From Aristolochia californica (lineage: Eukaryota > Streptophyta > Magnoliopsida > Piperales > Aristolochiaceae), in the NCBI GenBank assembly GCA_029961685.1, contig JARWKL010000006.1, forward strand, positions 8,748,748-8,812,747: a stretch of DNA of 64,000 nucleotides. Direction: 5' to 3'. Of the stretch, positions 10,780-25,525 are shown in pieces. A model generated the notes under the pieces. It was given only the letters and a program-made list of their open reading frames with translations. It had not been told where the DNA came from and made no database searches. Every line of letters starts with the position of its first letter. Position 1 is the stretch's first letter. Both the position numbers and the translations under genes were made by a program.

Positions 10780-13700
10780 AGAAATGACTTATGGATTGGG
10801 AATCAACACTCAATTAAAAATCCCCCGCCTCCCCCTTTTCCCGATGTTTGCCAAACCAAATATAAACAAACTAGAAAGAGGTTGCAATCCCTAAAAATTA
10901 CGGAAATTTTTTGGAATTATGTCTCTCTACATTTGTGAGTTTCAATTTTAGATGTATTCTTTTTACTTAAATCAAAACTTGAGTTTTTACTTTGATAAAA
11001 ATGCAAATAGATCACAACAAAATCAAAATTTTAGAGTTTATGGTGGCTAAAACATTAAAACAACAACAAATGTAAGTAAAGAAAGTTTAAACCTAATTGC
11101 TTGGAATTTTATAAGAAAGAGATTTCTAATTGACCCTACACAAGTTTTAAATATGGATATGCATGCTTGAAACATGTTAAAGATGTAAATGACCTATGGG
11201 ATCCAAATCTCATAAAATTTTCAAGTAAACGTGCGTTGGGATATTTACCCGAGTCTAACAAGCCACTACTTTGCCCATTTACAAAAAACTTGACCTAATG
11301 ATCATAGATGATTGTAAAGTGATTTATCAGTCAATCATGCGTAACTTGCTATATTTTTGTCAGAAATGACTTATGGATTGGGTGTCAAAACTCAGTTAAA
11401 AATCCCCTGCCTCCCCATTTCCCGACGATTGCGAAACCTAAAATATAAAAACAAGAAAGATATTGCAATCCATAAAAATTATGGGCACTTTTTGGAATTA
11501 TCTCTCTCTCCAATTGTGCATTTCCATTTTAGATATAACTTTTTTCTTAAATCAAAACCTGAGTTTTCACTTTTCCCTTTATCACATAATTAAAGAGATA
11601 AAAAGACAAGTATGTCACAACAAAATGAAAATTTTAGATTTTATGTATGCAAAAAATTTTAAACAGCAACAACTGTAAGTAAAGAAAATTTATTCACATA
11701 CCACAAATGAACACAAAAGTTTTGATATCCAAGTTTGGGAAATTCCACTAGTTCAACCATAATAACTTGGAATTTTATAAGAAAGTGATTACTAATTGAT
11801 CCTACACAGGTTTTAAATATGGATGTGCATGCTTGAAACATGTTAAAGATGAAAAATACCAATGGGATCCAAACCTCATTAAATTCTCAAGTGAACGTGT
11901 GTTTGGATATTTACCCGTGTCGAACAAGCTAGTATTTTTCCCATTTACAAAAAAACTAACCTAACAATCATAGATGATTGTAAAGTGATTTATCAATCAA
12001 TCATACGTAACGGGCTATATTTTTTTTAAGAAATGATTGCTGGATTGGGAATCAACACTCAATTAAAAATCCCCCTCCTCCCCCTTTTTCCGACGATTGC
12101 GCAACCAAATATATAAAAACTAGAAAGAGTTTGCAATCCCTAAAAATTATGGAGAAGTTTTGGAATTATCTCTCTCTACATTTGTGAATTTAAATTTTAG
12201 ATGTATTCTTTTTACTTAAAATCAAAACTTGTGTTTTCACTTTTCCCTTTATCTCATAAACAAAGAGATAAAAATGCAAATAGATAACAACAAAATCAAA
12301 ATTTTAGAGTTTATGTATGCAAAAACTTTAAAACAACAACAAATGTAAGTAAAGAAAGTTCAACCCTAATAGCTTGGAATTTTATAAGAAAGAGATTTCT
12401 AATTGACCCTACACATGTTTTAAAGATGGATATGCAAGTTTGAAACATGTTAAAGATGCAAATGACCTATGGGATCTAGACCTCAAGAAATTCTTAAGTG
12501 AACGTGCGTTGGGATATTTACCCGAGTCAAACAAGCCACTATTTTGCCCATTTACAAAAAGCTGACCTAACAATCATAGATGATTGTAAATTGATTTATC
12601 GGTCAATCATGCGTAACGGCCTATATTTTTGTCAGAAATGATTTATAGAATTTGAGTCAACACTCAGGTAAAAATACCCCGCCTCCCTCTTTTCCTGATG
12701 ATTACGTAACCTAAAAGATAAAAACTAGAAAGAGTTTGCAATCCCTAAAAATTAAAAACACTTTTTGAAATTATCTCTCTCTACATTTTTTCATTTCCAT
12801 TTTAGATGTATAATTTTTTCTTAAATCAAAATGCGAGTTTCAACTTTTCCCTTTATCTCGTAAACAAAGAGATAAAAAGGCAAATAGATCACAAAAAAAA
12901 AAGAAAATTTTATAGTTTATGTATGCAAAAAATTTAAAAAAACTATAAATGTTAGTAAAGAAAATTTATTCACACACCACTAATGAATCCAAAAGTTTTG
13001 ATATCCAAGTTTCAAAAATTCCACTAGTTCAACCCTTATAGCTTGGAATTTTATAAGAAAGAGATTTCTAATTGATCCTACACATGTTTTAAATATGGAA
13101 ATGCATGCATGAAACATGTTAAAGATGCAAATGACCTATGGGATCCATACCTCATTAAATTCTCAAGTGTACGAGTCGTGGGATATTTACCCGAGTCAAA
13201 CAAGCCAATATTTTTCCAATTGACAAAAAAACTGACCAAACAATCTTAGATGATTGTCAAGTGATTTATCGGTCAATAATGCGTGACGGGCTATATTTTT
13301 GTAAGAAATGACATATGGATTGGGAGTCGACACTCAGTTAAAAATCCTCTGCCTTCCCCTTTTCTCGATGATTGTGAAACCTAATATATAAAAATTAGAA
13401 AGAGTTTGTTGTCCCTAAAAATTATGGAGACTTCTTGGAATTCTCTCTTTCTAAATTTGTGCATTTAAAATTTAGATTTATACCTTTTTCTTAAATCAAA
13501 ACCTGAGTTTTCACTTTTCCTTTTATCTCGTTAACAAAGAGTTAAAAAGACAAATAGATCACAACAAAATGAAAATTTTAGAGTTTTTGTAAGTTAAAAA
13601 TTTAAAACAACAACAAATGTAAGTAAAGAAAATTTATTCACACACCACAAATGGAGACAGAAGTTTTGATATCCAAGTTTTGGAAATTCCACTAGTTCAA

Positions 13701-16700
13701 CCCTAGTAGCTTGGAATTTTATAAGAAAGAGATTTCTAATTGATCCTACAAATGTTTTAAATATGGATATGCATGCTTGAAATATGTTTAAGAGGAAAAT
13801 GACTTATAATATCTAAACCTCATTAAATTCTCAAGTCTACGTCCGGTGGGATATTTACCCGAGTTAAAACATGCCATTATTTTGCCCATTTACAAAAAAA
13901 TTGACCTAACAATCATAAATGACTGTAAAGTGATTTATTGGTCAATCATGAGTAACTGGCTATATTTGTGTAAGAAATGATTTATGGATTAGGAGACAAC
14001 ACTCAGTTAAAAATCAACCACCTCCCCCTTTTCCCGATGACTGCAAAACCTAACACATAAAAACAAGAAAGAGTTTGCAATCCTTAAAAATTACGGGCAC
14101 TTTTTAGAATTATCTCTCTCTCCAATTGTGCATTTCCATTTTAGATGTATAATTTTTTCTTAAATCAAAACCTGAGTTTTCACTTTTCCCTTTATCTCGT
14201 AAACAAAGAGATTAAAAGGCAAATGGATAACAACAAAATGAAAATTTTAGAGTTTATGTATGTAAAAAATTTAAAACAATAACAAATGTATGTAAAGAAA
14301 ATTTATTCACTCACCAAAAATGAAGACAAAAGTTTTGATATCCAAGTTTGGGAAATTCCACAAGTTCAACCTAAAAGCTTGGAATTTCATAAGAAAGAGA
14401 TTTCTAATTGATCCTACACATGTTTTCAACATGGATATGCATACTTGAAACATGTTAAAGATGCAAATGACAAATGGGATCAGAAACTCATTAAATTCTC
14501 AAGTTAACGTGAGTTGGGATATTTACCCGAGTCAAATAAGCCACAATTTTGCCCATTTACAAAAAAAAAACTGACCAAACAATCATTGATGATTGTAAAG
14601 TGATTTATCAGTAAATCATGCATAAGGGGATATATTTTTTTTAACAAATAACTTATGGATTAGGAGTCAACACTTAGTTAAAAATCCCCCGCCTCCCCCT
14701 TTTCCCGACAATTTTGAAACCTAATCTATAAAAACAAGAAAGAGTTTTCAATCCCTAAAAATTACACAAAACTTTTGGGAATTATCTCTCTCTTCATTTG
14801 TACATTTACATTTTAGATGTATACTTTTTTCTTAAATCAAACCTTGAGTTTAAACTTTTCCCTTTATCTCGTAAAAAAAAAGAGAGAAAAAGGTAAATAG
14901 ATCACAACAAAATGAAAATTTTAGAGTTTATGTATGCGAAAAATTTAAAACAACAACAAATGAAAGTAAAAAAAATTTATTCACACTCCACAAATGAACA
15001 CAAAGTTTTGATATCCAAGTTTGGGAAATTGCACTAGTTCAACCCTAATAGCTTGGAATTTTGTAAGAAAGAGATTTCCAATTGATCCTACACATGTTTT
15101 AAATATGGATATGCATGCTTGAAACATGTTAAAGATGTAAATGACCTATGGGATCCAGACCTCATTAAATTATCAGGTGAATGTGAGTTGGGATTTTTAC
15201 CCGAGTCAAACAAGCTATTATTTGGCCCATTTACCAAAAAGCTAACCTAACAATCATAGATGATTGTAAAGTGATTTATCGGTCAATCATGCATAATGGG
15301 ATATATTTTTGTAAGAAATGATTATGGATTGGGAGTCAACACCCAGCGAAAAATCCTTCGCCTCCCCCTTTTTCCAACGATTGCAAAACCTAATATATAA
15401 AAATTAGAAAGAGTTTACAATCTCTAAAAAATACGGACAGTTTTGAGAATTATCTCTTTCTACATTTGTTTATTTCAAATTAATATGTACACCTTTTTTC
15501 TTAAATCAAAACCTGAGTTTTCACTTTTTCATCTATCTCGTAAACAATGAGATAAAAAGGCAAATACATTTCAATAAAATGACAATTTTAGAGTTTATGT
15601 ATGCAAAAAATTTAAAAGAACAACAAACGTAAGTAAAGAAAATTTATGCACACACCTCAAATGAAGACAAAAGTTTTGATATCCAATTTTGGGAAATTCC
15701 ACTTATTCAACCTTAGTGGCTTGGAATTTTATAAGAAAGAGATTTCTAATTGATCCTACACGAGTGTTAAATATGGATATGCATGTTTGATATATGCTAA
15801 AGTTGCAAATGACTTGTAAAATCCAAACCTCATTAAATTCTCAAGTCAACGTGTTGTGGGCTATTTACCTGACTCAAACAAGCCATTAGTTTGCTCAATT
15901 AAAAAAAAGTTGACCTAACAATCAATGATGATTGTAAAGTGATTTATCTGTCAATCATGTGTAACGAGCAATATTTTTGTCAGAAATGGCTTATGGATTT
16001 GGAGTCAACACTCACTTAAAAATCCCCCATATCCCCTTTTCCTTGCGATTGTGAAACCTAATATATAAATACTACAAAGAGTTAGCAATCCCTAAAAATT
16101 ACATACAGTTTTTGGAATTATATCTCTCTACATTTGTGCATTTCCATTATAGTTGTAAACTTTTTTCTTAAATCAAAACTTCAGTTTTCAATTTTTCCTT
16201 TATCTCGTAATTAAACAGATTAAAAGCCAAATAGATCACAACAAAATGAAAAGTTTAGAGTTTATGTGTGGAAAATATTTAAAACAACAACAAATGTTAC
16301 TAAAGAAAATTTATTTACACACTACAAATGAACACAAAAGTTTTGATATCAAAGTTTGGGAAATTCCACTAGTTCAACCCTAATAGCTTTGAATTTTATA
16401 AGTAAGAGATTTGTAATTGATCCTACACATGTTTTAAATATGGATATGCATGTTAGAAACATATTAAAGATGCAAATGACTTATCAGATCCAAACTTCAT
16501 TAAATTCTCAAGTGAATTTGCGGTGGGATATTTGCCCGAGTCAAACAAGCCATTATTTTGCTCATTTACATAAAAGCTAACCTAACAATCATATATGATT
16601 GTAAAGTGATTTATCTGTTTAATCATGCGTAATGGTCTATATTTTTGCAAGAAATGACTTATGGATTGGGAGTCAACACTCAGTTAAAAATCCGTCGCGT

Positions 16701-19700
16701 CCCCCATTTCCCAACGATTGTCAAACCTAATATATAAACACAAGAAAGAGTTTGCAATCCCTAAAAATTACGGGCACTTTTTGGAATTATCTCTCTCTAC
16801 ATTTCTGCATTTCCATTTTAGATGTATACTTTTTTGTTAAATCAAAATTTGAGTTTTCACTTTTTCCTTGCTCTCATAAACAAAGAGATAAAAAGGCAAA
16901 TAGATCACAACAAAATCAAAATTTTATATTTTATGCATGCAAAAAAATTAAAACAACAACATATTTAAGTAAAGAAAATTTATTCACACACCACAAATGA
17001 ACACAAAAGTTTTGATATCCAAGTTTGGGAAATTCCGCTAGTTCAACCCTAGTAGCTTGGAATTTTATAAGAAAGAGATTTCTAATTGATCCTAAACATG
17101 TTTTAAATATGGATATGCATGCTTGAAACATGTTAAAAATGCAAATGGCATATGGGATCACAACCTCATTAAATTCTCAAATGAACATGCAGTGGGATAT
17201 TTACCCAAGTCAAACAAGCCATTATTTTGCCCATTTACAAATAAGCTGACCTAGAAATCATTGATGATTGTAAAGTGATTTATCGGTCAATCATGCATAA
17301 CGGGCTATGTTTTTGTGAGAAATGCCCAATGGATTGGATGTCAACACTCGGTTAAAAATCCCACGCTTCCCCTTTTCCTGACGATTGTGAAACCTAATAT
17401 ATAAAAACTAAAAAGAGTTTGCAATCCCTAAAAATTATAGTCACTTTTTGGAATTATCTCTCTCCACATTTTTTCATTTCCATTTTAGATGAAAACTTTT
17501 TTCTTAAATCGAAACTTGAGTTTTGACTTTTCCCTTTATCTTGTAATAAAAGGATAAAATGGCAAATAGATCACAACGAAACTAAAATATTAGAGTTTAT
17601 GTATGCAAAAAATTTAAAACAAAAACAAATGTATGTAAAAAAATTTATTCACACGCCACAAATGGATGCAAAAGTTTTCTTATCCAAGTTTGGGAAATTC
17701 CACAAGTTCAACCCTCATAATAAGAAAGAGATTTCTAATTGATCCTACACATGTTTTAAATATGGATATGCATGCTTGAAATAAGTTAAAGATTAAAATG
17801 ACCAATAGGATCCAAACCTCATTAAATTCTCAAGTGAACGTGCGTTGGGATATTTACTCGAGTCAAACATGCCACTATTTTGCACATTTACAAAAAAGCT
17901 GACCTAACAATCATAGATGATTTTAAAGTGATTTATCAATGAATCATGCGTAACGGGCTATATTTTTTTGTAAGAAATGACTTATCGATTGGGAATCAAC
18001 ACTCAGATAAAAATCCCCTGCATCCTCCTTTCCCCGACGACTGTGAAACCTAATGTATAAAAACAAGAAAGAGTTTGCAATCCCTAAAAAATAGATAAAC
18101 TTTTTGGAATTATCTCTCTCTACATTTATGAATTTCTATTTTAGATGTATAATTTTTTCTTAATTCAAAATGTGAGTTTTAACTTTTCCCTTTATCACAT
18201 AAACAAAGAGATAAAAAGGCAAATACATCACAACAAATTGAAATTTTTTTTGTTTATTTATGTAAAAAATTTAAAAGAACAACAAATGTATGTAAAAAAA
18301 ATTTATTCACACCCCACAAATGAACACAAAAGTTTTGATATCCAAGTTTGGGAAATTCCACTAGTTCAACCCTAATAGCTTGGAATTTTATAAGAAAGGG
18401 ATTTCTAATTGATCCTACACATGTTTTAAATGTGGATAAGCATGCTTGAAACATGTTAAAGATGAAAATGACCTATGAGATCTAGACCTCATTTTATTCT
18501 CAAGTGAACGTGAGGTGGGATATTTACCCGAGTCAAATAACCCATTATTTTGCCCACTTACAAAAAACAAGACCTAACTATCATAGATGATTGTAAAGTG
18601 ATTTATCAGTCAATCATGCCTAAGGGGCTATATTTTGTAAGAAATGACTTATGGATTGGGAGTCAACACTCAGTTAAAAATCCCCCGCTTCCCCCTTTTC
18701 CCAACGATTCTGAAACCTAATATATAAAACGAAGAAAGAGTTTGCAATCCCTAAAAATTATGGGCACTTTTTGGAATTCTCTCTCTCTACATTTCTGCAT
18801 TTCCATTTTAGATGTATACTTTTTTATTAAATCAAAACTTGAGTTTTCACTTTTCCCTCTATATCTTAAACAAAGAGATAAAAAGGCAAATAGATAACAC
18901 AAAATGAAAATTTTAGAGTTTATGTAAGTTAAAAATTTAAAACAACAACAAATGTAAGTTAAGAAAATTTATTCTCACTTCACAAATGAAGACAAAAGTT
19001 TTGATAACCAAGTTTGGGAAATTCCGCTAGTTCAACCCTTGTAACTTGAAATTTTATAAGAAAGAAAATTTTAATTGATCCTACACCTGTTTTAAATATG
19101 GATATGCATACTTGAAACATGTTCAAGATGAAAATGACTGATGAGATCCATACCTTATTAAATTCTCAAGTGAACGTGTGGTAGGATATTTACCCGAGTC
19201 AAATAATCCATTATTTTGCCCACTTACAAAAAAGCTGACCTAACTATCATAGATGATTGTAAAGTGATTTATCAGTCAATCATGTCTAAGGGCCTATATT
19301 TTTGTAAGATATGACTTATGGATTGGGAGTCAACACTCAGTTAAAAATCCTTCGCCTCACCCTTTTCCCGACAATTGTGAAACCTAATATATAAAAACTA
19401 GAAAGAGTTTGCAATCCTTAAAATTACAGACACTTTTTGGAATTATCTCTCTCTATATTTGTGCATTTCTATTTTAGATGTATACTTTTTTTCTTAAATC
19501 AAAACTTCAGTTTACACTTTTCCCTCTATCTCTTAAACAAAGAGATAAAAAGGTAAATAGATCACTACAAAATCAAAATTTTAGAGTTTATGTTTGCAAA
19601 AAAATTAAAACAACAGCAAATGTAAGTAAAGAAATTCTTTTCACACACCACAAATGAACGCTAAAGTTTTGATATCCTATTTTGGGAAATTCCACTAGTT

Positions 19701-20633
19701 CAACCCTAATAGCTTGGAATTTTATAAGAAAGAGATTTCTAATTGATCTTACACATGTTTTAAATATGGATATGCATGCTTGAAACATGTTAAATATGAG
19801 AATGACCAATGGGATCCAAACCTCATTAAATTCCCATGTGAACGTGTGTTGGCATATTTACCCGAGTCAAACTAGCCAGTATTTTGCTCATTTACAAAAA
19901 AATTTGCCCTAACAATTATATTTGATTGTAAAGTGATTTATCAGTAAATCATGTGTAACGGGCTATATTTTTTTAAGAAATGACTAATGGATTGGGAATC
20001 AACACTCAGATAATAATCCCCCACCTCCCCCTTTGCCCGACGGTTGTAAATAAAAACTTGAAAGAGTTTGCAATCCTTAAAAATTACAGAAATGTTTTGG
20101 AATTATCTCTTGTTAAATTTGTGCATTTCCATTTTAGTTGTAATATTTTTTCTTAAATCAAAACTTGAGTTTTCACTTTTCCCTATATCTCGTAAATAAA
20201 GAGATAAAAAGGCAAATAGATCACAACAAAATGAAAATTTTAGAGTTTATGTATGTAAAAAATTTAAAAAAACAACAAATGTAAGTAAAGAAAATTTATT
20301 CATAGACCACAAATGAAGACAAAAGTTTTGATATCCAAGTTTGGAAAATTCCACTAGTTCAACCCTAGTAACTTGGAATTTTATAAGAAAGAGATTTCTA
20401 ATTGATCCTACACATGTTTTAAATATGGATATGCATGCTTGAAACATGTTAAAGATAAAAATGACCTATGAGATCCAGACCTTATTAAATTCTCAAGTGA
20501 ACGTGTGGTGGGATATTTACCTAAGTCAAATAAGCCATTATTTTGCCCACTTACAAAAAAGCTGACCTAACTACCATAGATGATTGTAAAGTGATTTATC
20601 AGTCAATTATGTGTAAGTGGCTATATTTTTGTA

Positions 20634-21840
20634 AGAAACGACTTATGGATTGGGAGTCAACACTCAGTTAAAAATTCCCGCCCTCACCCTTTTCCCGATG
20701 ATTGCCAAACCTAATATATAAAAACTAGAAAGAGTTTTCAATCCCTTAAAATTATAGATACTTTTTGGATTTATCTCTCTCTACATTTGTGCATTTCCAT
20801 TTTAGATGTATACTTTTTTCATAAAAAAAAACCTGAGTTTTCATTTTTCCCTTTATCTCGTAAACAAAGATAAACAGGCAAATAGATCACAACAAAATGA
20901 AATATTTAGAGTTTATGTATGCAAAAAAATTACAACAACAACAAATGTAAGTAAAGAACATTCAACCCTAATAGCTTGGAATTTTATAAGAAAGAGATTT
21001 CAAATTGACCCTACACATGTTTTAAATATGGATATGCATGCTTGAAACATGTTAAAGATGAAAATGACCTATGGGATCCAAACCTCTAGAAATTCTCAAG
21101 TGAACGTGCAGTGGGATATTTATCCGAGTCAAACAAGCCATTTTTATGCCCATTTACAAAAAAAATATGAAATAACAATCATAGATGATTGTCATGTGAT
21201 TTATCGGTCAATCATGGGTAATGGTCTATATTTTTGTAAGAAATGACTTATCAATTAGCTGTCAACACTCACTTAGAAATCCTCCGCCTCCCCCTTTTCT
21301 CAACGATTGCGAAACCTAATATATAAAAATTAGAAAGACTTTGCAATCCCTAAAAATTACGGACACTTTTTGGAATTATCTCTCTCTACATTTGTGCATT
21401 TCCATTTTAGATATATACTTTTTTCATAAAAAATAACGTGAATTTTCACTTTTCCCTTAATCTCGTAAACAAAGATAAACAGGCAAATAGATCACAACAA
21501 AATGAAATATTTAGAGTTTACGTATGCAAAAAACTTAAAACAACAACAAATGTAAGTAAAGAAAGTTCAACCCTAATAGCTTGGAATTTTATAAGAAAGA
21601 AATTTCTAATTGACCCTACACATGTTTTAAATATGGATATGCATGCTTGAAACATGTTAAAGAGGCAAATGACCTATGGGATCTGGACCTCATGAAATTC
21701 TCAAGTGAACGTGCAGTGGGATATTTACCTGAGTCAAACAAGCCATTATTATGCCCATTTAAAAAAATGTTGAGCTAACAATCATAGATGATTTTCATGT
21801 GATTTATCCGTTAATCATGCATAATGCTCTATATATTTTT
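20634..21840 (+). repeat. Two adjacent type-S monomers (about 605 and 602 bp)
   Basis: These units lack about 75 bp between GTAAAGAA and TTCAACCCTAATAG, where other monomers carry the ATTCACACACCACAAATGAACAC block. They also share linked variants: CATAAA after CTTTTTT in place of CTTAAATC, AAACAAAGATAAACAGG, and TGTCATGTGATTT or TTTCATGTGATTT instead of TGTAAAGTGATTT. The linkage of several variants with one deletion defines a real subfamily. Further copies sit near 11090 and 12350 in this arm and are common in the right arm. Confidence 0.78.
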
Positions 21841-22249
21841 AATAAATGAATTATCGATTAGGAGTCAACTCTTAGTTATAAATCCTTTGCCTCCCCCTTT
21901 TCCCGATGATTGCGAATCCTAATTTATAAATATTAGAAAGAGTTTGCAATCCCTAAAAATTACGGACACTTTTTGGTATTATCTATCTCAACATTTGGGC
22001 ATTTTCCAATTTAGATGTATACCTTTTTTCTTAAATCAAAACCTGAGTTTTCACTTTTCCCTTAATCTCAAAACAAATAGATAAAAAGGCAAATAGATCA
22101 CAATAAAATGAAAGTTTTAAAGTTTATGTCTGCAAAACAAGTCAAAGAAGTCATTATTTTGCCCAATTAAAAAAATGCTGACCTAATAATCATAGATGAT
22201 TGTAATGTGATTTATCGGTCAATCATGCTTCACGGGCTATATTTTTTTA
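21841..22249 (+). repeat. Truncated satellite monomer (about 409 bp)
   Basis: At about 22136-22141 the unit jumps from GTCTGCAAAACAA to GTCAAAGAAGTCATTATTTTGCCC. About 250 bp carrying the GATATCCAAG box and the ACATGTTT inverted repeat is missing. The flanking units are full-sized. Confidence 0.75.
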
Positions 22250-24245
22250 AGAAATGACTTTTGGATTGGGAGTCAACACTCAGTTAAAAATCCCTCGCCT
22301 CCCCCTTTTCCTGACGATTGCAAAACCGAATACATAAAATCAAGAAAGAGTTTGCAATCCTTAAAAATTTTGGGCACTTTTTGGAATTATCGCTCTCTAC
22401 AATTGTGCATTTCCATTTTAAATGTATACTTGTTCTTAAATAAAAAGTTGAGTTTTCACTTTTCCCTTTGTCTCAGAAATAAAAAAATAAAAAGGCAAAT
22501 AGATCACTTCAAAATAAAAATTTTAGTGTTTTTGGATGCAAAAAATTTAAAACAACAACAAATGTTAGTAAAGAAAATTTATTCACACACCACAAATGAA
22601 AACAAAAGTTTTGATATCCAAGTTTGGGTATTCCACTAGTTCAACCCTAATAGCTTGAAATTATTTAAGAAAGAGATTTCTAATTGTTCCTACACATGTT
22701 TTAAATGTGGATATGCATGGTTGAAACATGTTTAAGATGCAAATGACTTATGGGATCCAAACCACATTAAGTTCCTAAGTGAACATGTACTGGGATATTT
22801 ACCCGAGTCAGACAAGCCATTAGTTTTCCCATTTATGAAAAAGGTGACCTAACAATCATAGATGATTGTAAAGTGATTTATCGGTCAACCATGTGTGACG
22901 AGCTTTATTTTTGTGAGAAATGCCTTATGGATTGGGAGTCAACACTTAGTTAAAAATCCCCCACCTCCCCCTTTTCCCGACAATTGCGAACCGAATACAT
23001 AAAAGCAAGAAAGAGTTTGCAATCCTTAAAAATTTCAGGCACTTTTTGGAATTATCACACTCTACAATTGAGCATTTCCATTTTAGATGTATATTTTTTT
23101 CTTAAATCAAAACTTGAGTTTTCATTTTTCCCTTTGTCTCGTAAACAAAAAAAAAAGGCAAATAGATCACATCAAAATGAAAATTTTAGTGTTTTTGGAT
23201 GCAAAAAAATTTAAACAACAAAAAATGTAAGTAAAGAAAATTTAGTCACACACCACAAATTAACACAAAAGTTTTGATATCCAAGTTTGGGTATTCCACT
23301 AGTTCAACCCTAATAGCTTGAAATTATTTAAGAAAGAGATTTCTAATTGTTCCTACACATGTTTTAAATGTGGATATGCATGGTTGAAACATGTTAAAGA
23401 TACAAATGACTTATGGGATCCAAACCACATTAAATTCCTAAGTGAACATGTGGTGTGATATTTACCCGAGTCAGACAAGCCATTATTTTGCCCATTTACA
23501 AAAAAGGTGACCTAACAATCATAGATGATTGTAAAGTGATTTATCGGTCAATCATGTGTAACACGCTTTATTTTTGTGAGAAATGCCTTATGGATTGGGA
23601 GTCAACACTGAGTTAAAAATCCCCCGCCTCCCCCTTTTCCCAACGATTACGAAACCAAATACATAAAAACGAGAAAGAGTATGCAATCCTTAAAAATTTT
23701 GGGCACTTTTTGGAATTATCGGTCTCTATAATTGTGCATTTCCATTTTAGATGTATACTTTTTTCTTAAATTAAAACTTGAGCTTTCACTTTTCCCTTCG
23801 TCTTGTAAACAAAAAAATAAAAAGGCAAATAGATCACATTAAAATAAAAATTTTAGTGTTTTTGGATGCAAAAAATTTAAAACAACTACAAATGTAAGTA
23901 AAGAAAATTTATTCACACACCACAAATTAACACAAAAGTTTTCATATCCAAGTTTGGGTATTCCACTAGTTTAACCCTAATAGCTTGAAATTTTTTAAGA
24001 AAGAGATTTCTTATTCTTCCTACACATGTTTTAAATGTGGATATGCATGGTTGAAATATGTTAAAGATGCAAATGAGTTATGGAATCCAAACCACATTAA
24101 ATTCCCAAGTGAACATGTGGTGGGATATTTACCCAAGTCAAATAAGCCATTATTTTGCCCATTTACAAAAAAAGTGACCTAACAATCATAGATGATTGTA
24201 AAGTGATTTATCGGTCAATCATGTGTAACGGGCTTTATTTTTGTG
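22250..24245 (+). repeat. Local amplification: three near-identical monomers
   Basis: Units at 22250, 22916 and 23579 (666, 663 and 667 bp) share variants absent from their neighbours: GAATACATAAAA or AAATACATAAAA, AATCCTTAAAAATTT, TTTTTGGATGCAAAAAA, and AAATGTGGATATGCATGG. They are more alike than any adjacent pair outside the 1023 bp block, so a recent local triplication or gene conversion is likely. Confidence 0.72.
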
Positions 24246-25504
24246 AGAAATGCCTTATGGATTGGGAGTCAACACTCAGTTAAAAATCTACTGCCTCCCC
24301 TTTTCCCGACTATTACAAAACCTAATATTCAAAAACTAGAAAGAGTTTGCAATCCGATAAAATTCCGAACACTTTTTGGAATTATCTCACTCTACATTTG
24401 TGCCTTTCTGTTTTAGATGTATACTTTTTTCTTAAATCAAAACATGAGTTTTCAAATTTCACTTTTTCTTGTAAATAAAGAGAGAAAAAGGCAAATAGAT
24501 CACTACAAAATGAAAATTTTAGAGTTTATGTAAGCAAAAATTTTAAACAACAACAAATGTATGTAAAGAAAATTTATTCACACACCACAAATGAACACAA
24601 AAGTTTTGATATCCAAGTTTGGAAAATTCCACAAGTTTAACCCTAAGAGCTTGGAATTTTATAAGAAAGAGATTTCTAATTGACCCTACACATGTTTTAA
24701 ATATGAATATGCATGCTTGTAATATGTTAAAGATGCAAATGACCTTATGGGATCCAAACCTCATTAAATTCTCAAGTGACTGTGCGTTGGGATATTTACC
24801 TGAGTCAAAGAAGCTACTATTTTGACCATTTACTAAAACACTGACCTAACAATCATAGATGATTGTAAAGTGATTTATCCATCAATCATGCATAATGGTC
24901 TATATTTTTTTAAGAAATAACTTATGGATTGGGAGTCAATACTCGGTTAAAAATCCCCCGCCTCCCGATTTTCCCAACGATTGTGAAACCCCATATTTAA
25001 AAACAAGAAAGAGTTTGCAATCCCTAACAATTACGGACACTTTTTCAAATTACCTTTATTTACAATTTTGCATTTCTATTTTAGAGGTATACTTTTTTCT
25101 TATATTAAAACCTGATTTTTCACTTTTCCCTTTATCCCGTAAAGAAAGAGATAAAAAGGTAAATAGACCAAAACAAAATAAAAATTCTAGAGTTTATGTA
25201 TGCAAAAAATTTAAAACAAAAACAAATGTACGTAAAGAAAATTTATTCACACACCACAAATGAACACAAAAGTTTTCATATCCATGTTTGGGAAATTCCA
25301 CAAGTTCAACCCTAATAGCTTGGAATTTCATAAGAAACAGATTTCTAATTGATAATACACATGTTTTAAATATGGATATGCATGCTTGAAACATGTTAAA
25401 GATGCAAATGACCTTTGAGATCCAAACCACATTAAATTCTAAAGGGAACGTGCGGTGGTATATTAACCCGAGTCAAACAAGCTATTGTTTTGCCTATTTA
25501 CAAA

Positions 25505-25525
25505 AAAGCTAACCTAGTGATTTAT
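25505..25525 (+). other. Monomer with the dyad excised
   Basis: The sequence reads AGCTAACCTAGTGATTTATC where other units read CCTA, then the 18-base dyad and AAA, then GTGATTT. About 21 bases are missing and they coincide almost exactly with the inverted repeat. This is what slippage across a hairpin would leave. Flanking sequence is otherwise normal. Confidence 0.7.

Noticed and set aside
16931..17161. Recurrent minus-strand frame of 66-78 codons in many monomers, as a small protein gene
   Set aside because: It recurs only because the satellite recurs; many units break it by frameshift or stop, and no promoter or known motif supports it.
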